From Muricea muricata (taxonomy: Eukaryota; Cnidaria; Anthozoa; Malacalcyonacea; Plexauridae), in the NCBI GenBank assembly GCA_963855995.1, contig OY979716.1:55767907-55831906 (forward strand): a stretch of 64,000 nucleotides of DNA. Reading direction: 5' to 3'. The stretch's first letter is position 1; every line of letters starts with the position of its first letter. The notes under the pieces are model-generated. The model did no database searches. It was not told the origin of the DNA and saw only the letters and a program-made list of their open reading frames with translations. Shown here in pieces: positions 21,446-34,097 of the stretch. The translations under genes were made by a program, and so were the position numbers.

Positions 21446-21977
21446 GCTATTATTTTGTACTTTTTGCCGCTCTATTCCGTAAAAATACTTTAAACTCGTG
21501 CCCGGCTTACTTCTCAAGCGCTATTATTCTCGCCTAGTTTGGGAGAAGTCACGCTTCGGTTCCCGTACAATCACATGATTTAGCCTATTCAAAAAGTTTG
21601 AAAACGAAGCACGATTAAACTATTTTGTTTCTGGCAAACAAATGTCCACAAACGTGCTATTTTCTTCCGTCATACATAAAAATTTCATCACGGTTCCATT
21701 CGCGGAAATCAGATAACTTGATGTTGATATAGAAGTGTTATACCATATGATTCCTGCATTGTTGCAAATGTTCTGGTTGTTCGAAGCGCATTATTGGAAA
21801 ACATACAAAAGAGAAAATACAGTATGGAACAGGCCTGTAATAAAAAGCAAGACCGATAAAAGGAAATATACTTGAAACAAAGCATGAAAAAGTTTGACTT
21901 TCACATTTGAAACAGCGAAAACTTAATTCTTTTTATTCATCCACACGAAACTACTACTCAATTCAAAATTACTTCCT

Positions 21978-22050
21978 TGGTCTGTGTGAGGATCGAACTC
22001 ACGACTTTGGCGTTATTAGCACCACGCTCTACCTACTGAGCTAACAGACC
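21978..22050 (-). tRNA. tRNA-Ile-AAT: tRNA-Ile (AAT), unit 14
   Basis: T45A marker. Confidence 0.97.
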
Positions 22051-22481
22051 AACCATTTCAAATGTGTAGATAAAACGTTATTGTTGTAATCCAAGCACTG
22101 AAAATTTTCTCTTGTTTCGTATCAATTTCACTCAGTCACAAATTCAAAACGAATTTAAATTAGTATCAATCAATTTATGTGTAGACTTCTCGTTTTTGCA
22201 GGAGAGCCACTGCATGTGTAATAATATTAACAGCATGTTTGCCATTTGGTATAATTCAAACTATGGTTCTAGTACGAGTACCTAATTCTAGAAAAAGTTA
22301 AAATTAGCTGGGGAAATCTGTAATGAATTTGTAGACAACCCTTCATCGAAGGTATGACAATTACATCATCTTCTAGAACGAATTCTTCTAGAAAAAATTA
22401 ATTTCTCCAGCACTGGTGAGCAATGTAGTCAATATAAACATTCTCAATAGCAATTTTTAAAAAAGAAAAAGAGGAAGAAAA

Positions 22482-22505
22482 CGTCCCTGGATGGATTTGA
22501 ACCAT

Positions 22506-22538
<33 letters not shown>

Positions 22539-22555
22539 CATTGCGCCACAGAGAC
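22482..22555 (-). tRNA. tRNA-Asn-GTT: tRNA-Asn (GTT), unit 15
   Basis: Same as unit 1. Confidence 0.97.
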
Positions 22556-22684
22556 TTTCGCAAGATGTGAAAGTGCAGGTCACGTGCAAGATTAATCAAA
22601 TGCCTTGCAAGATATGGACATATAGTTTAGAGCTCAATGAACTGAAATGCTGGTGTAACTAAGCACGTGGTAAAAAAATTTAAG

Positions 22685-22756
22685 TAGCAGAGAGTGGTTT
22701 CAATCCACCGACCTCTGGGTTATGGGCCCAGCACGCTTCCACTGCGCCACTCTGCT
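22685..22756 (-). tRNA. tRNA-iMet-CAT: Initiator tRNA-Met (CAT) with C56T, unit 15
   Basis: C56T copy. Confidence 0.85.
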
Positions 22757-22955
22757 TAATTTGCTAAATTGCATGCGTGGTTATGCATAAGCTAACTCAA
22801 ATTAATTAATTAACAAAATAATACGATATTATATTTTCCTTTTATCTAAGAAAATCCTATCTCTAAAGTTTCTCGTCTTCTAATTAAGCTTCACTTACCA
22901 TTTTTTATTCCAAAACACCTGCATTCTTGAGATGAATAGATGTGTGCAGCTTGCT

Positions 22956-23027
22956 GGTTTCCTGGTGTCATGGTTAGCACTTTTGACTTTTAATCCAAGA
23001 ATCCAAATTGAAATCTTGGCAGTAAAT
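22956..23027 (+). pseudogene. tRNA-Gln-like relic, unit 15
   Basis: CATGG form. Confidence 0.55.
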
Positions 23028-23559
23028 GCTATTATTTTGTACTTTTTGCCGCTCTATTCCGTAAAAATACTTTAAACTCGTGCCCGGCTTACTTCTCAAG
23101 CGCTATTATTCTCGCCTAGTTTGGGAGAAGTCACGCTTCGGTTCCCGTACAATCACATGATTTAGCCTATTCAAAAAGTTTGAAAACGAAGCACGATTAA
23201 ACTATTTTGTTTCTGGCAAACAAATGTCCACAAACGTGCTATTTTCTTCCGTCATACATAAAAATTTCATCACGGTTCCATTCGCGGAAATCAGATAACT
23301 TGATGTTGATATAGAAGTGTTATACCATATGATTCCTGCATTGTTGCAAATGTTCTGGTTGTTCGAAGCGCATTATTGGAAAACATACAAAAGAGAAAAT
23401 ACAGTATGGAACAGGCCTGTAATAAAAAGCAAGACCGATAAAAGGAAATATACTTGAAACAAAGCATGAAAAAGTTTGACTTTCACATTTGAAACAGCGA
23501 AAACTTAATTCTTTTTATTCATCCACACGAAACTACTACTCAATTCAAAATTACTTCCT

Positions 23560-23632
23560 TGGTCTGTGTGAGGATCGAACTCACGACTTTGGCGTTATTA
23601 GCACCACGCTCTACCTACTGAGCTAACAGACC
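23560..23632 (-). tRNA. tRNA-Ile-AAT: tRNA-Ile (AAT), unit 15
   Basis: T45A marker. Confidence 0.97.
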
Positions 23633-24063
23633 AACCATTTCAAATGTGTAGATAAAACGTTATTGTTGTAATCCAAGCACTGAAAATTTTCTCTTGTTTC
23701 GTATCAATTTCACTCAGTCACAAATTCAAAACGAATTTAAATTAGTATCAATCAATTTATGTGTAGACTTCTCGTTTTTGCAGGAGAGCCACTGCATGTG
23801 TAATAATATTAACAGCATGTTTGCCATTTGGTATAATTCAAACTATGGTTCTAGTACGAGTACCTAATTCTAGAAAAAGTTAAAATTAGCTGGGGAAATC
23901 TGTAATGAATTTGTAGACAACCCTTCATCGAAGGTATGACAATTACATCATCTTCTAGAACGAATTCTTCTAGAAAAAATTAATTTCTCCAGCACTGGTG
24001 AGCAATGTAGTCAATATAAACATTCTCAATAGCAATTTTTAAAAAAGAAAAAGAGGAAGAAAA

Positions 24064-24087
24064 CGTCCCTGGATGGATTTGAACCAT

Positions 24088-24120
<33 letters not shown>

Positions 24121-24137
24121 CATTGCGCCACAGAGAC
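24064..24137 (-). tRNA. tRNA-Asn-GTT: tRNA-Asn (GTT), unit 16
   Basis: Gene as in unit 1. The CACGTG in its 5' flank is changed to CAGGTG, as in unit 17. Confidence 0.97.
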
Positions 24138-24266
24138 TTTCGCAAGATGTGAAAGTGCAGGTCAGGTGCAAGATTAATCAAATGCCTTGCAAGATATGGA
24201 CATATAGTTTAGACCTCAATGAACTGAAATGCTGGTGTAACTAAGCACGTGGTAAAAAAATTTAAG

Positions 24267-24338
24267 TAGCAGAGAGTGGTTTCAATCCACCGACCTCTGG
24301 GTTATGGGCCCAGCACGCTTCCACTGCGCCACTCTGCT
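24267..24338 (-). tRNA. tRNA-iMet-CAT: Initiator tRNA-Met (CAT) with C56T, unit 16
   Basis: C56T copy. Confidence 0.85.
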
Positions 24339-24537
24339 TAATTTGCTAAATTGCATGCGTGGTTATGCATAAGCTAACTCAAATTAATTAATTAACAAAA
24401 TAATACGATATTATATTTTCCTTTTATCTAAGAAAATCCTATCTCTAAAGTTTCTCGTCTTCTAATTAAGCTTCACCTACCATTTTTTATTCCAAAACAC
24501 CTGCATTCTTGAGATGAATAGATGTGTGCAGCTTGCT

Positions 24538-24609
24538 GGTTTCCTGGTGTCATGGTTAGCACTTTTGACTTTTAATCCAAGAATCCAAATTGAAATCTTG
24601 GCAGTAAAT
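24538..24609 (+). pseudogene. tRNA-Gln-like relic, unit 16
   Basis: CATGG form. Confidence 0.55.
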
Positions 24610-25141
24610 GCTATTATTTTGTACTTTTTGCCGCTCTATTCCGTAAAAATACTTTAAACTCGTGCCCGGCTTACTTCTCAAGCGCTATTATTCTCGCCTA
24701 GTTTGGGAGAAGTCACGCTTCGGTTCCCGTACAATCACATGATTTAGCCTATTCAAAAAGTTTGAAAACGAAGCACGATTAAACTATTTTGTTTCTGGCA
24801 AACAAATGTCCACAAACGTGCTATTTTCTTCCGTCATACATAAAAATTTCATCACGGTTCCATTCGCGGAAATCAGATAACTTGATGTTGATATAGAAGT
24901 GTTATACCATATGATTCCTGCATTGTTGCAAATGTTCTGGTTGTTCGAAGCGCATTATTGGAAAACATACAAAAGAGAAAATACAGTATGGAACAGGCCT
25001 GTAATAAAAAGCAAGACCGATAAAAGGAAATATACTTGAAACAAAGCATGAAAAAGTTTGACTTTCACATTTGAAACAGCGAAAACTTAATTCTTTTTAT
25101 TCATCCACACGAAACTACTACTCAATTCAAAATTACTTCCT

Positions 25142-25214
25142 TGGTCTGTGTGAGGATCGAACTCACGACTTTGGCGTTATTAGCACCACGCTCTACCTAC
25201 TGAGCTAACAGACC
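25142..25214 (-). tRNA. tRNA-Ile-AAT: tRNA-Ile (AAT), unit 16
   Basis: T45A marker. Confidence 0.97.
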
Positions 25215-25645
25215 AACCATTTCAAATGTGTAGATAAAACGTTATTGTTGTAATCCAAGCACTGAAAATTTTCTCTTGTTTCGTATCAATTTCACTCAGT
25301 CACAAATTCAAAACGAATTTAAATTAGTATCAATCAATTTATGTGTAGACTTCTCGTTTTTGCAGGAGAGCCACTGCATGTGTAATAATATTAACAGCAT
25401 GTTTGCCATTTGGTATAATTCAAACTATGGTTCTAGTACGAGTACCTAATTCTAGAAAAAGTTAAAATTAGCTGGGGAAATCTGTAATGAATTTGTAGAC
25501 AACCCTTCATCGAAGGTATGACAATTACATCATCTTCTAGAACGAATTCTTCTAGAAAAAATTAATTTCTCCAGCACTGGTGAGCAATGTAGTCAATATA
25601 AACATTCTCAATAGCAATTTTTAAAAAAGAAAAAGAGGAAGAAAA

Positions 25646-25669
25646 CGTCCCTGGATGGATTTGAACCAT

Positions 25670-25702
<33 letters not shown>

Positions 25703-25719
25703 CATTGCGCCACAGAGAC
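25646..25719 (-). tRNA. tRNA-Asn-GTT: tRNA-Asn (GTT), unit 17
   Basis: Gene as in unit 1; 5' flank carries CAGGTG. Confidence 0.97.
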
Positions 25720-25848
25720 TTTCGCAAGATGTGAAAGTGCAGGTCAGGTGCAAGATTAATCAAATGCCTTGCAAGATATGGACATATAGTTTAGACCTCA
25801 ATGAACTGAAATGCTGGTGTAACTAAGCACGTGGTAAAAAAATTTAAG

Positions 25849-25920
25849 TAGCAGAGAGTGGTTTCAATCCACCGACCTCTGGGTTATGGGCCCAGCACGC
25901 TTCCACTGCGCCACTCTGCT
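25849..25920 (-). tRNA. tRNA-iMet-CAT: Initiator tRNA-Met (CAT) with C56T, unit 17
   Basis: C56T copy. Confidence 0.85.
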
Positions 25921-26119
25921 TAATTTGCTAAATTGCATGCGTGGTTATGCATAAGCTAACTCAAATTAATTAATTAACAAAATAATACGATATTATATTT
26001 TCCTTTTATCTAAGAAAATCCTATCTCTAAAGTTTCTCGTCTTCTAATTAAGCTTCACCTACCATTTTTTATTCCAAAACACCTGCATTCTTGAGATGAA
26101 TAGATGTGTGCAGCTTGCT

Positions 26120-26191
26120 GGTTTCCTGGTGTCATGGTTAGCACTTTTGACTTTTAATCCAAGAATCCAAATTGAAATCTTGGCAGTAAAT
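26120..26191 (+). pseudogene. tRNA-Gln-like relic, unit 17
   Basis: CATGG form. Confidence 0.55.
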
Positions 26192-26723
26192 GCTATTATT
26201 TTGTACTTTTTGCCGCTCTATTCCGTAAAAATACTTTAAACTCGTGCCCGGCTTACTTCTCAAGCGCTATTATTCTCGCCTAGTTTGGGAGAAGTCACGC
26301 TTCGGTTCCCGTACAATCACATGATTTAGCCTATTCAAAAAGTTTGAAAACGAAGCACGATTAAACTATTTTGTTTCTGGCAAACAAATGTCCACAAACG
26401 TGCTATTTTCTTCCGTCATACATAAAAATTTCATCACGGTTCCATTCGCGGAAATCAGATAACTTGATGTTGATATAGAAGTGTTATACCATATGATTCC
26501 TGCATTGTTGCAAATGTTCTGGTTGTTCGAAGCGCATTATTGGAAAACATACAAAAGAGAAAATACAGTATGGAACAGGCCTGTAATAAAAAGCAAGACC
26601 GATAAAAGGAAATATACTTGAAACAAAGCATGAAAAAGTTTGACTTTCACATTTGAAACAGCGAAAACTTAATTCTTTTTATTCATCCACACGAAACTAC
26701 TACTCAATTCAAAATTACTTCCT

Positions 26724-26796
26724 TGGTCTGTGTGAGGATCGAACTCACGACTTTGGCGTTACTAGCACCACGCTCTACCTACTGAGCTAACAGACC
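26724..26796 (-). tRNA. tRNA-Ile body with AGT (Thr) anticodon, unit 17
   Basis: A35 is G, so the loop reads CTAGTAA and the anticodon AGT would decode Thr codons ACU/ACC. The rest is an intact Ile body with the T45A marker. Whether IleRS, ThrRS or neither charges it cannot be told from sequence. Confidence 0.93.
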
Positions 26797-27227
26797 AACC
26801 ATTTCAAATGTGTAGATAAAACGTTATTGTTGTAATCCAAGCACTGAAAATTTTCTCTTGTTTCGTATCAATTTCACTCAGTCACAAATTCAAAACGAAT
26901 TTAAATTAGTATCAATCAATTTATGTGTAGACTTCTCGTTTTTGCAGGAGAGCCACTGCATGTGTAATAGTATTAACAGCATGTTTGCCATTTGGTATAA
27001 TTCAAACTATGGTTCTAGTACGAGTACCTAATTCTAGAAAAAGTTAAAATTAGCTGGGGAAATCTGTAATGAATTTGTAGACAACCCTTCATCGAAGGTA
27101 TGACAATTACATCATCTTCTAGAACGAATTCTTCTAGAAAAAATTAATTTCTCCAGCACTGGTGAGCAATGTAGTCAATATAAACATTCTCAATAGCAAT
27201 TTTTAAAAAAGAACAAGAGGAAGAAAA

Positions 27228-27251
27228 CGTCCCTGGATGGATTTGAACCAT

Positions 27252-27284
<33 letters not shown>

Positions 27285-27301
27285 CATTGCGCCACAGAGA
27301 C
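27228..27301 (-). tRNA. tRNA-Asn-GTT: tRNA-Asn (GTT), unit 18
   Basis: Same as unit 1. Confidence 0.97.
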
Positions 27302-27430
27302 TTTTGCAAGATGTGAAAGTGCAGGTCACGTGCAAGATTAATCAAATGCCTTGCAAGATATGGACATATAGTTTAGACCTCAATGAACTGAAATGCTGGT
27401 GTAACTAAGCACGTGGTAAAAAAATTTAAG

Positions 27431-27502
27431 TAGCAGAGAGTGGTTTCGATCCACCGACCTCTGGGTTACGGGCCCAGCACGCTTCCACTGCGCCACTCTG
27501 CT
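27431..27502 (-). tRNA. tRNA-iMet(CGT variant): Initiator body with CGT anticodon, unit 18
   Basis: CGT copy. This unit and unit 17 each contain an AGT Ile gene, so unit 18 carries two Thr-type anticodons. Confidence 0.93.
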
Positions 27503-27701
27503 TAATTTGCTAAAATGCATGCGTGGTTATGCATAAGCTAACTCAAATTAATTAATTAACAAAATAATACGATATTATATTTTCCTTTTATCTAAGAAAA
27601 TCCTATCTCTAAAGTTTCTCGTCTTCTAATTAAGCTTCACCTACCATTTTTTATTCCAAAACACCTGCATTCTTGAGATGAATAGATGTGTGCAGCTTGC
27701 T

Positions 27702-27773
27702 GGTTTCCTGGTGTCATGCTTAGCACTTTTGACTTTTAATCCAAGAATCCAAATTGAAATCTTGGCAGTAAAT
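27702..27773 (+). pseudogene. tRNA-Gln-like relic, unit 18
   Basis: CATGC form. Confidence 0.55.
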
Positions 27774-28305
27774 GCTATTATTTTGTACTTTTTGCCGCTC
27801 TATTCCGTAAAAATACTTTAAACTCGTGCCCGGCTTACTTCTTAAGCGCTATTATTCTCGCCTAGTTTGGGAGAAGTCACGCTTCGGTTCCCGTACAATC
27901 ACATGATTTAGCCTATTCAAAAAGTTTGAAAACGAAGCACGATTAAACTATTTTGTTTCTGGCAAACAAATGTCCACAAACGTGCTATTTTCTTCCGTCA
28001 TACATAAAAATTTCATCACGGTTCCATTCGCGGAAATCAGATAACTTGATGTTGATATAGAAGTGTTATACCATATGATTCCTGCATTGTTGCAAATGTT
28101 CTGGTTGTTCGAAGCGCATTATTGGAAAACATACAAAAGAGAAAATACAGTATGGAACAGGCCTGTAATAAAAAGCAAGACCGATAAAAGGAAATATACT
28201 TGAAACAAAGCATGAAAAAGTTTGACTTTCACATTTGAAACAGCGAAAACTTAATTCTTTTTATTCATCCACACGAAACTACTACTCAATTCAAAATTAC
28301 TTCCT

Positions 28306-28378
28306 TGGTCTGTGTGAGGATCGAACTCACGACTTTGGCGTTACTAGCACCACGCTCTACCTACTGAGCTAACAGACC
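28306..28378 (-). tRNA. tRNA-Ile body with AGT (Thr) anticodon, unit 18
   Basis: Same A35G change as in the neighbouring unit 17. Confidence 0.93.
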
Positions 28379-28809
28379 AACCATTTCAAATGTGTAGATA
28401 AAACGTTATTGTTGTAATCCAAGCACTGAAAATTTTCTCTTGTTTCGTATCAATTTCACTCAGTCACAAATTCAAAACGAATTTAAATTAGTATCAATCA
28501 ATTTATGTGTAGACTTCTCGTTTTTGCAGGAGAGCCACTGCATGTGTAATAATATTAACAGCATGTTTGCCATTTGGTATAATTCAAACTATGGTTCTAG
28601 TACGAGTACCTAATTCTAGAAAAAGTTAAAATTAGCTGGGGAAATCTGTAATGAATTTGTAGACAACCCTTCATCGAAGGTATGACAATTACATCATCTT
28701 CTAGAACGAATTCTTCTAGAAAAAATTAATTTCTCCAGCACTGGTGAGCAATGTAGTCAATATAAACATTCTCAATAGCAATTTTTAAAAAAGAACAAGA
28801 AGAAGAAAA

Positions 28810-28833
28810 CGTCCCTGGATGGATTTGAACCAT

Positions 28834-28866
<33 letters not shown>

Positions 28867-28883
28867 CATTGCGCCACAGAGAC
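28810..28883 (-). tRNA. tRNA-Asn-GTT: tRNA-Asn (GTT), unit 19
   Basis: Same as unit 1. Confidence 0.97.
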
Positions 28884-29012
28884 TTTTGCAAGATGTGAAA
28901 GTGCAGGTCACGTGCAAGATTAATCAAATGCCTTGCAAGATATGGACATATAGTTTAGACCTCAATGAACTGAAATGCTGGTGTAACTAAGCACGTGGTA
29001 AAAAAATTTAAG

Positions 29013-29084
29013 TAGCAGAGAGTGGTTTCGATCCACCGACCTCTGGGTTACGGGCCCAGCACGCTTCCACTGCGCCACTCTGCT
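29013..29084 (-). tRNA. tRNA-iMet(CGT variant): Initiator body with CGT anticodon, unit 19
   Basis: CGT copy, otherwise unchanged. Confidence 0.93.
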
Positions 29085-29283
29085 TAATTTGCTAAATTGC
29101 ATGCGTGGTTATGCATAAGCTAACTCAAATTAATTAATTAACAAAATAATACGATATTATATTTTCCTTTTATCTAAGAAAATCCTATCTCTAAAGTTTC
29201 TCGTCTTCTAATTAAGCTTCACCTACCATTTTTTATTCCAAAACACCTGCATTCTTGAGATGAATAGATGTGTGCAGCTTGCT

Positions 29284-29355
29284 GGTTTCCTGGTGTCATG
29301 CTTAGCACTTTTGACTTTTAATCCAAGAATCCAAATTGAAATCTTGGCAGTAAAT
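29284..29355 (+). pseudogene. tRNA-Gln-like relic, unit 19
   Basis: CATGC form. Confidence 0.55.
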
Positions 29356-29887
29356 GCTATTATTTTGTACTTTTTGCCGCTCTATTCCGTAAAAATACTT
29401 TAAACTCGTGCCCGGCTTACTTCTCAAGTGCTATTATTCTCGCCTAGTTTGGGAGAAGTCACGCTTCGGTTCCCGTACAATCCCATGATTTAGCCTATTC
29501 AAAAAGTTTGAAAACGAAGCACGATTAAACTATTTTGTTTCTGGCAAACAAATGTCCACAAACGTGCTATTTTCTTCCGTCATACATAAAAATTTCATCA
29601 CGGTTCCATTCGCGGAAATCAGATAACTGGATGTTGATATAGAAGTGTTATACCATATGATTCCTGCATTGTTGCAAATGTTCTGGTTGTTCGAAGCGCA
29701 TTATTGGAAAACATACAAAAGAGAAAATACAGTATGGAACAGGCCTGTAATAAAAAGCAAGACCGATAAAAGGAAATATACTTGAAACAAAGCATGAAAA
29801 AGTTTGACTTTCACATTTGAAACAGCGAAAACTTAATGCTTTTTACTCATCCACACGAAACTACTACTCAATTCAAAATTACTTCCT

Positions 29888-29960
29888 TGGTCTGTGTGAG
29901 GATCGAACTCACGACATTGGCGTTATTAGCACCACGCTCTACCTACTGAGCTAACAGACC
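29888..29960 (-). tRNA. tRNA-Ile-AAT: tRNA-Ile (AAT), unit 19
   Basis: Same as unit 1. Confidence 0.97.
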
Positions 29961-30391
29961 AACCATTTCAAATGTGTAGATAAAACGTTATTGTTGTAAT
30001 CCAAGCACTGAAAATTTTCTCTTGTTTCGTATCAATTTCACTCAGTCACAAATTCAAAACGAATTTAAATTAGTATCAATCAATTTATGTGTAGACTTCT
30101 CGTTTTTGCAGGAGAGCCACTGCATGTGTAATAGTATTAACAGCATGTTTGCCATTTGGTATAATTCAAACTATGGTTCCAGTACGATTACCTAATTCTA
30201 GAAAAAGTTAAAATTAGCTGGGGAAATCTGTAATGAATTTGTAGACAACCCTTCATCGAAGGTACGACAATTACATCATCTTCTAGAACGAATTCTTCTA
30301 GAAAAAATTGATTTCTCCAGCACTGGTGAGCAATGTAGTCAATATAAACATTCTCAATAGCAATTTTTAAAAAAGAACAAGAGGAAGAAAA

Positions 30392-30415
30392 CGTCCCTGG
30401 ATGGATTTGAACCAT

Positions 30416-30448
<33 letters not shown>

Positions 30449-30465
30449 CATTGCGCCACAGAGAC
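30392..30465 (-). tRNA. tRNA-Asn-GTT: tRNA-Asn (GTT), unit 20
   Basis: Same as unit 1. Confidence 0.97.
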
Positions 30466-30594
30466 TTTCGCAAGATGCGAAAGTGCAGGTCACGTGCAAG
30501 ATTAATCAAATGCCTTGCAAGATATGGACATATAGTTTAGACCTCAATGAACTGAAATGCTGGTGTAACTAAGCACGTGGTAAAAAAATTTAAG

Positions 30595-30666
30595 TAGCAG
30601 AGAGTGGTTTCAATCCACCGACCTCTGGGTTATGGGCCCAGCACGCTTCCACTGCGCCACTCTGCT
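30595..30666 (-). tRNA. tRNA-iMet-CAT: Initiator tRNA-Met (CAT) with C56T, unit 20
   Basis: C56T copy. The 5' flank has a 4-bp loss in the TTAA run, shared with unit 23. Confidence 0.85.
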
Positions 30667-30861
30667 TAATTTGCTAAATTGCATGCGTGGTTATGCATAA
30701 TCTAACTCAAATTAATTAACAAAATAATACGATATTATATTTTCCTTTTATCTAAGAAAATCCTATCTCTAAAGTTTCTCGTCTTCTAATTAAGCTTCAC
30801 CTACCATTTTTTATTCCAAAACACCTGCATTCTTGAGATGAATAGATGTGTGCAGCTTGCT

Positions 30862-30933
30862 GGTTTCCTGGTGTCATGGTTAGCACTTTTGACTTTTAAT
30901 CCAAGAATCCAAATTGAAATCTTGGCAGTAAAT
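30862..30933 (+). pseudogene. tRNA-Gln-like relic, unit 20
   Basis: CATGG form. Confidence 0.55.
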
Positions 30934-31465
30934 GCTATTATTTTGTACTTTTTGCCGCTCTATTCCGTAAAAATACTTTAAACTCGTGCCCGGCTTACTT
31001 CTCAAGCGCTATTATTCTCGCCTAGTTTGGGAGAAGTCACGCTTCGGTTCCCGTACAATCCCATGATTTAGCCTATTCAAAAAGTTTGAAAACGAAGCAC
31101 GATTAAACTATTTTGTTTCTGGCAAACAAATGTCCACAAACGTGCTATTTTCTTCCGTCATACATAAAAATTTCATCACGGTTCCATTCGCGGAAATCAG
31201 ATAACTGGATGTTGATATAGAAGTGTTATACCATATGATTCCTGCATTGTTGCAAATGTTCTGGTTGTTCGAAGCGCATTATTGGAAAACATACAAAAGA
31301 GAAAATACAGTATGGAACAGGCCTGTAATAAAAAGCAAGACCGATAAAAGGAAATATACTTGAAACAAAGCATGAAAAAGTTTGACTTTCACATTTGAAA
31401 CAGCGAAAACTTAATGCTTTTTATTCATCCACACGAAACTACTACTCAATTCAAAATTACTTCCT

Positions 31466-31538
31466 TGGTCTGTGGGAGGATCGAACTCACGACATTGGCG
31501 TTATTAGCACCACGCTCTACCTACTGAGCTAACAGACC
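31466..31538 (-). tRNA. tRNA-Ile-AAT: tRNA-Ile (AAT), unit 20, A64C
   Basis: T-stem gains a T-C mismatch at 50-64. Confidence 0.92.
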
Positions 31539-31969
31539 AACCATTTCAAATGTGTAGATAAAACGTTATTGTTGTAATCCAAGCACTGAAAATTTTCTCT
31601 TGTTTCGTATCAATTTCACTCAGTCACAAATTCAAAACGAATTTAAATTAGTATCAATCAATTTATGTGTAGACTTCTCGTTTTTGCAGGAGAGCCACTG
31701 CATGTGTAATAGTATTAACAGCATGTTTGCCATTTGGTATAATTCAAACTATGGTTCCAGTACGATTACCTAATTCTAGAAAAAGTTAAAATTAGCTGGG
31801 GAAATCTGTAATGAATTTGTAGACAACCCTTCATCGAAGGTACGACAATTACATCATCTTCTAGAACGAATTCTTCTAGAAAAAATTGATTTCTCCAGCA
31901 CTGGTGAGCAATGTAGTCAATATAAACATTCTCAATAGCAATTTTTAAAAAAGAACAAGAGGAAGAAAA

Positions 31970-31993
31970 CGTCCCTGGATGGATTTGAACCAT

Positions 31994-32026
<33 letters not shown>

Positions 32027-32043
32027 CATTGCGCCACAGAGAC
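31970..32043 (-). tRNA. tRNA-Asn-GTT: tRNA-Asn (GTT), unit 21
   Basis: Same as unit 1. Confidence 0.97.
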
Positions 32044-32172
32044 TTTTGCAAGATGTGAAAGTGCAGGTCACGTGCAAGATTAATCAAATGCCTTGCAAGA
32101 TATGGACATATAGTTTAGACCTCAATGAACTGAAATGCTGGTGTAACTAAGCACGTGGTAAAAAAATTTAAG

Positions 32173-32244
32173 TAGCAGAGAGTGGTTTCGATCCACCGAC
32201 CTCTGGGTTACGGGCCCAGCACGCTTCCACTGCGCCACTCTGCT
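32173..32244 (-). tRNA. tRNA-iMet(CGT variant): Initiator body with CGT anticodon, unit 21
   Basis: CGT copy, otherwise unchanged. Confidence 0.93.
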
Positions 32245-32443
32245 TAATTTGCTAAATTGCATGCGTGGTTATGCATAAGCTAACTCAAATTAATTAATTA
32301 ACAAAATAATACGATATTATATTTTCCTTTTATCTAAGAAAATCCTATCTCTAAAGTTTCTCGTCTTCTAATTAAGCTTCACCTACCATTTTTTATTCCA
32401 AAACACCTGCATTCTTGAGATGAATAGATGTGTGCAGCTTGCT

Positions 32444-32515
32444 GGTTTCCTGGTGTCATGCTTAGCACTTTTGACTTTTAATCCAAGAATCCAAATTGAA
32501 ATCTTGGCAGTAAAT
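32444..32515 (+). pseudogene. tRNA-Gln-like relic, unit 21
   Basis: CATGC form. Confidence 0.55.
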
Positions 32516-33047
32516 GCTATTATTTTGTACTTTTTGCCGCTCTATTCCGTAAAAATACTTTAAACTCGTGCCCGGCTTACTTCTCAAGCGCTATTATTCT
32601 CGCCTAGTTTGGGAGAAGTCACGCTTCGGTTCCCGTACAATCCCATGATTTAGCCTATTCAAAAAGTTTGAAAACGAAGCACGATTAAACTATTTTGTTT
32701 CTGGCAAACAAATGTCCACAAACGTGCTATTTTCTTCCGTCATACATAAAAATTTCATCACGGTTCCATTCGCGGAAATCAGATAACTGGATGTTGATAT
32801 AGAAGTGTTATACCATATGATTCCTGCATTGTTGCAAATGTTCTGGTTGTTCGAAGCGCATTATTGGAAAACATACAAAAGAGAAAATACAGTATATAAC
32901 AGGCCTGTAATAAAAAGCAAGACCGATAAAAGGAAATATACTTGAAACAAAGCATGAAAAAGTTTGACTTTCACATTTGAAACAGCGAAAACTTAATGCT
33001 TTTTACTCATCCACACGAAACTACTACTCAATTCAAAATTACTTCCT

Positions 33048-33120
33048 TGGTCTGTGTGAGGATCGAACTCACGACATTGGCGTTATTAGCACCACGCTCT
33101 ACCTACTGAGCTAACAGACC
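33048..33120 (-). tRNA. tRNA-Ile-AAT: tRNA-Ile (AAT), unit 21
   Basis: Same as unit 1. Confidence 0.97.
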
Positions 33121-33551
33121 AACCATTTCAAATGTGTAGATAAAACGTTATTGTTGTAATCCAAGCACTGAAAATTTTCTCTTGTTTCGTATCAATTTCA
33201 CTCAGTCACAAATTCAAAACGAATTTAAATTAGTATCAATCAATTTATGTGTAGACTTCTCGTTTTTGCAGGAGAGCCACTGCATGTGTAATAGTATTAA
33301 CAGCATGTTTGCCATTTGGTATAATTCAAACTATGGTTCCAGTACGATTACCTAATTCTAGAAAAAGTTAAAATTAGCTGGGGAAATCTGTAATGAATTT
33401 GTAGACAACCCTTCATCGAAGGTACGACAATTACATCATCTTCTAGAACGAATTCTTCTAGAAAAAATTGATTTCTCCAGCACTGGTGAGCAATGTAGTC
33501 AATATAAACATTCTCAATAGCAATTTTTAAAAAAGAACAAGAGGAAGAAAA

Positions 33552-33575
33552 CGTCCCTGGATGGATTTGAACCAT

Positions 33576-33608
<33 letters not shown>

Positions 33609-33625
33609 CATTGCGCCACAGAGAC
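33552..33625 (-). tRNA. tRNA-Asn-GTT: tRNA-Asn (GTT), unit 22
   Basis: Same as unit 1. Confidence 0.97.
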
Positions 33626-33754
33626 TTTTGCAAGATGTGAAAGTGCAGGTCACGTGCAAGATTAATCAAATGCCTTGCAAGATATGGACATATAGTTTAG
33701 ACCTCAATGAACTGAAATGCTGGTGTAACTAAGCACGTGGTAAAAAAATTTAAG

Positions 33755-33826
33755 TAGCAGAGAGTGGTTTCGATCCACCGACCTCTGGGTTACGGGCCCA
33801 GCACGCTTCCACTGCGCCACTCTGCT
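33755..33826 (-). tRNA. tRNA-iMet(CGT variant): Initiator body with CGT anticodon, unit 22
   Basis: CGT copy, otherwise unchanged. Confidence 0.93.
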
Positions 33827-34025
33827 TAATTTGCTAAATTGCATGCGTGGTTATGCATAAGCTAACTCAAATTAATTAATTAACAAAATAATACGATATT
33901 ATATTTTCCTTTTATCTAAGAAAATCCTATCTCTAAAGTTTCTCGTCTTCTAATTAAGCTTCACCTACCATTTTTTATTCCAAAACACCTGCATTCTTGA
34001 GATGAATAGATGTGTGCAGCTTGCT

Positions 34026-34097
34026 GGTTTCCTGGTGTCATGCTTAGCACTTTTGACTTTTAATCCAAGAATCCAAATTGAAATCTTGGCAGTAAAT
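34026..34097 (+). pseudogene. tRNA-Gln-like relic, unit 22
   Basis: CATGC form. Confidence 0.55.
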
